Shown: in pieces, positions 6,204 to 6,264 of the stretch | How the letters are laid out: each line of letters starts with the position of its first letter | Position numbering within the stretch: the first letter of the stretch is position 1 | Assembly (NCBI GenBank): GCA_937892815.1 | Contig: CALBHZ010000030.1 | Span: 1 to 6,264 of the forward strand | DNA length: 6,264 nt | From: an uncultured archaeon | GTDB lineage: Archaea > Thermoproteota > Nitrososphaeria > Conexivisphaerales > CALBHZ01 | Reading direction: 5' to 3' | Program-made: the position numbers and the translations under genes | Notes under the pieces: model-generated | Told to the model about the DNA's origin: nothing | Databases searched by the model: none | What the model saw: only the letters and a program-made list of their open reading frames with translations

Positions 6204-6264
6204 CTGTCTCTTATACACATCTGACGCTGCCGACGAATTAGACGGTGTAGATCTCGGTGGTCGC
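6204..6264. other. Illumina Nextera i5-side adapter (not genomic)
   Basis: Bases 6204-6222 (CTGTCTCTTATACACATCT) are the reverse-complement Tn5 mosaic end and 6223-6236 (GACGCTGCCGACGA) the read-1 adapter. Bases 6237-6244 (ATTAGACG) lie in the i5 index position and match, from memory, the reverse complement of Nextera S510. Bases 6245-6264 are reverse-complement P5. Trim at 6203. Confidence 0.98.

Noticed and set aside
6204..6241. C-terminal peptide VSYTHLTLPTN on the transporter
   Set aside because: It is a translation of the Nextera mosaic end and read-1 adapter, not genomic coding sequence.

Overview
The window is one assembled contig, probably from a thermophilic archaeon, with an untrimmed Illumina Nextera adapter at each end. 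Bases 1-47 and 6204-6264 are library sequence, so only 48-6203 is genomic and both outermost genes are cut artificially. The archaeal assignment rests on an XPB helicase paired with its Bax1 nuclease partner, a HerA-type ATPase, TATA-box promoters about 26 bases ahead of start codons (leaderless style), a GGTGAT ribosome binding site, and heavy ATA, AGG and AGA codon use. I lean to Thermoproteota, but a phylum cannot be fixed by eye.

The left 3.8 kb is a tight minus-strand DNA-processing cluster. It reads XPB helicase (3807 to 2455), Bax1 nuclease (2458 to 926, with an ATGA stop/start overlap) and a HerA/DUF87-like ATPase (from 900, cut at 48). XPB opens or remodels DNA and Bax1 cuts it. The ATPase following 25 bases later may be a third member of the same machine, which is inference from position only. 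A TATA box at 3840-3833 supports a shorter XPB that begins at a TTG codon.

The middle and right part is on the plus strand and is loosely packed. Remnants of one or two decayed genes (3880-4388) lie between the XPB promoter and an intact vapBC toxin-antitoxin pair (4442-5099), which has its own TATA box and ribosome binding site. From 5100 to 5845 there is no convincing intact gene. That stretch holds a broken minus-strand gene (5128-5297), a 36-residue hydrophobic pilin-like ORF with its own TATA-like box (5326-5436), and otherwise unexplained sequence. The toxin-antitoxin pair thus sits in an eroded, probably variable island.

At the right edge, an NCS1-family nucleobase transporter starts at 5846 behind a TATA box and is cut after about 119 residues by the adapter. 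I see no rRNA, tRNA, CRISPR array or insertion-sequence ends. The most interesting biological lead is the XPB-Bax1-HerA-like arrangement. The most important practical point is the adapter contamination, which gives the transporter a false C-terminus.
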